Source: a bacterium (GTDB lineage Bacteria > Patescibacteriota > Patescibacteriia > UBA1558 > GWA2-36-10). From it: 13,246 bases of DNA. The position numbers were made by a program, and so were the translations under genes. The stretch lies in NCBI GenBank assembly GCA_030690875.1, contig JAUYFP010000062.1, forward strand, positions 1 through 13,246, read 5' to 3'. Positions 12,768 through 13,246 of the stretch are shown in pieces. The notes beneath the pieces were generated by a model. That model did no database searches, was not told the origin of the DNA, and worked only from the letters and a program-made list of their open reading frames with translations. Numbering within the stretch: the first letter of the stretch is position 1; each line of letters starts with the position of its first letter.

Positions 12768-12806
12768 AATGCCAAGCATTAAGGACTGACGCGAAGGAGG
12801 GTCAAC
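12768..12806 (-). repeat. Promoter-upstream repeat, copy C (right half)
   Basis: Begins at AATGCCAAGCATT (12768-12780) and continues like the right half of copy A: 34 of the first 38 aligned bases are identical. Its left flank does not match. An outer CTTCGC/GCGAAG stem (12751-12756 with the repeat's right end) and a TCCTT/AAGGA stem enclose the hairpin. The 93 bp between copies B and C hold no gene. Confidence 0.65.
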
Positions 12807-12906
12807 AGATAAAATAATTATACTTAGTGTAGCATTCTATTATGAAGTTTATCAGGATAAGCAATTTCGGTGGAGCCAGAGAGAAATAGAGTGGAGCATA
12901 TAAAAA

Positions 12907-12944
12907 AGACTCAAATTATACTATTTGAGTCTGTTTTATTTTTT
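12907..12944. terminator. Bidirectional intrinsic terminator
   Basis: A perfect 10-bp stem AGACTCAAAT (12907-12916) / ATTTGAGTCT (12923-12932) has TTTTATTTTTT on the right and AAAAAA on the left. No clear gene ends here on the + strand; the interval 12807-12906 holds only a 15-codon ORF without SD (12842-12889). Confidence 0.8.
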
Positions 12945-12992
12945 CTCGCCTCTATAGAAATTACTGCCGTCTATGAATATAAAACAACGCAT
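12936..12992 (-). pseudogene. Possible N-terminal fragment of a NYN-domain (PIN-like RNase) gene
   Basis: An 18-codon - strand ORF reads MRCFIFIDGSNFYRGEKK. The FIDGSNFY string matches the first strand and metal-binding Asp/Asn of NYN/LabA-type nucleases, which are normally 150 aa or more. It ends at TAA and runs straight into a terminator, with no continuation in other frames that I can see. No SD is present. At this length a chance match is quite possible. Confidence 0.25.
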
Positions 12993-13002
12993 CTTTTTTT
13001 TT

Positions 13003-13038
13003 AAAAAACTGCCATCCCAAGGATCTTGAGAGGGCAGT
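13003..13038 (-). terminator. Terminator or attenuator upstream of the NYN-like fragment
   Basis: On the - strand, ACTGCC (13033-13038) pairs with GGCAGT (13008-13013), with an inner CAAG/CTTG hairpin, followed by TTTTTT. It lies only about 10 nt after the predicted start of the 13055-13083 promoter. Confidence 0.65.
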
Positions 13039-13054
13039 GAGATTAAGTACTTTT

Positions 13055-13083
13055 AATATATAGTAGGGGCTTTTATTTGTCAA
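13055..13083 (-). promoter_or_regulatory. - strand promoter directly in front of a terminator
   Basis: On the - strand there is TTGACA (13078-13083), a 17-bp spacer and TATATT (13055-13060). With the terminator at 13003-13038 it would give an RNA of only about 45 nt, or a leader for the fragment beyond. Confidence 0.6.
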
Positions 13084-13177
13084 TAGTTGTAAATAGGCAA
13101 ATTTAAGTCAAAATAAGCCAAAAACTATATATTTTACCTAATATTAGCATAAATATATTTAGGTATTGTCTAAATGT

Positions 13178-13206
13178 TTGACAGAATGTAGTATATATGC
13201 TATACT
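13178..13206 (+). promoter_or_regulatory. + strand promoter for a gene beyond the right edge
   Basis: TTGACA (13178-13183), a 17-bp spacer and extended -10 TGC-TATACT (13201-13206). The predicted start near 13213 leads out of the window; an ATAAC/GTTAT hairpin lies in the early transcript. The interval 13084-13177 is very AT-rich with no gene. Confidence 0.7.
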
Positions 13207-13246
13207 ATTACATTAACGAGTACCTTAATAACACTTGCGTTATGTC

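Noticed and set aside
12662..12780. 106-bp spacing between copies B and C equals the 106-bp period of the tRNA repeat
   Set aside because: The two sequences show no convincing similarity, so the equal length is taken as coincidence.
12781..12804. TTGACC on the - strand in copies A and C as a further promoter
   Set aside because: No acceptable -10 box at 16-18 bp in either copy.
12842..12889. 15-codon + strand ORF MKFIRISNFGGAREK before a terminator
   Set aside because: No SD, no convincing promoter and no family match; too short to support.

Overview
The window looks like a chromosomal piece from a Candidate Phyla Radiation (Patescibacteria) bacterium. The reasons are: AT-rich DNA with compact operons; core genes that mostly lack a Shine-Dalgarno sequence; a translation/RNA cluster ordered rpmF - nusB(+Nudix) - rnc - smc with no plsX/fab/acpP genes, which lie between rpmF and rnc in many other bacteria; a short SMC without a recognisable hinge; and a VanW/YoaR-type exported protein. 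The lineage is inferred from gene content, not from a marker tree.

Layout. 1-156 is the 3' end of a + strand gene, closed by a bidirectional terminator. 241-477 (-) is a small SD-led gene with a strong promoter and flanking TAGACGTCTA palindromes. 718-3297 (-) encodes a hinge-less SMC. 3486-3771 (-) is a probable structured RNA of about 285 nt between rnc and smc, with its own promoter and terminator. 3844-5602 (-) is the rpmF / nusB-Nudix / rnc operon. The 5603-5775 intergenic region holds a shared -35 promoter pair firing left into rpmF and right into a 186-nt + strand RNA with a 24-bp closing helix. 5924-8440 (-) is an hsp20 / small protein / vanW-like operon. 8595-8849 (+) is a two-helix membrane protein whose SD sits in a perfect palindrome, followed by a structured 3' UTR. 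9052-9224 carries tRNA-Leu(UAG) and tRNA-Val(GAC), followed by a 106-bp tandem repeat that carries copies of the tRNA-Val 3' end. 9467-11188 (+) is a large membrane-anchored PqaA-like alpha/beta hydrolase. 11322-11906 (+) is a DUF218/YdcF-like protein. 12050-12490 (-) is an anchored pseudopilin-like protein. 12540-13246 has no full gene, but it is dense in promoters, terminators and repeats and holds one possible NYN-domain gene fragment.

How it works together. The leftward core (L32, NusB, RNase III, SMC) is housekeeping for ribosome assembly, rRNA transcription and processing, and chromosome organisation. hsp20 heads a separate stress/envelope operon. The SD-led small genes (78, 84, 194 and 146 aa) stand apart from the SD-less core in translation initiation. 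Two of them (78 aa and 146 aa) share a conserved promoter-upstream element with an AATGC-CAA-GCATT hairpin, which suggests co-regulation. The most interesting signals are two probable unnamed RNAs, the shared upstream element, the tRNA-derived tandem repeat, the NusB-Nudix fusion and the hinge-less SMC.
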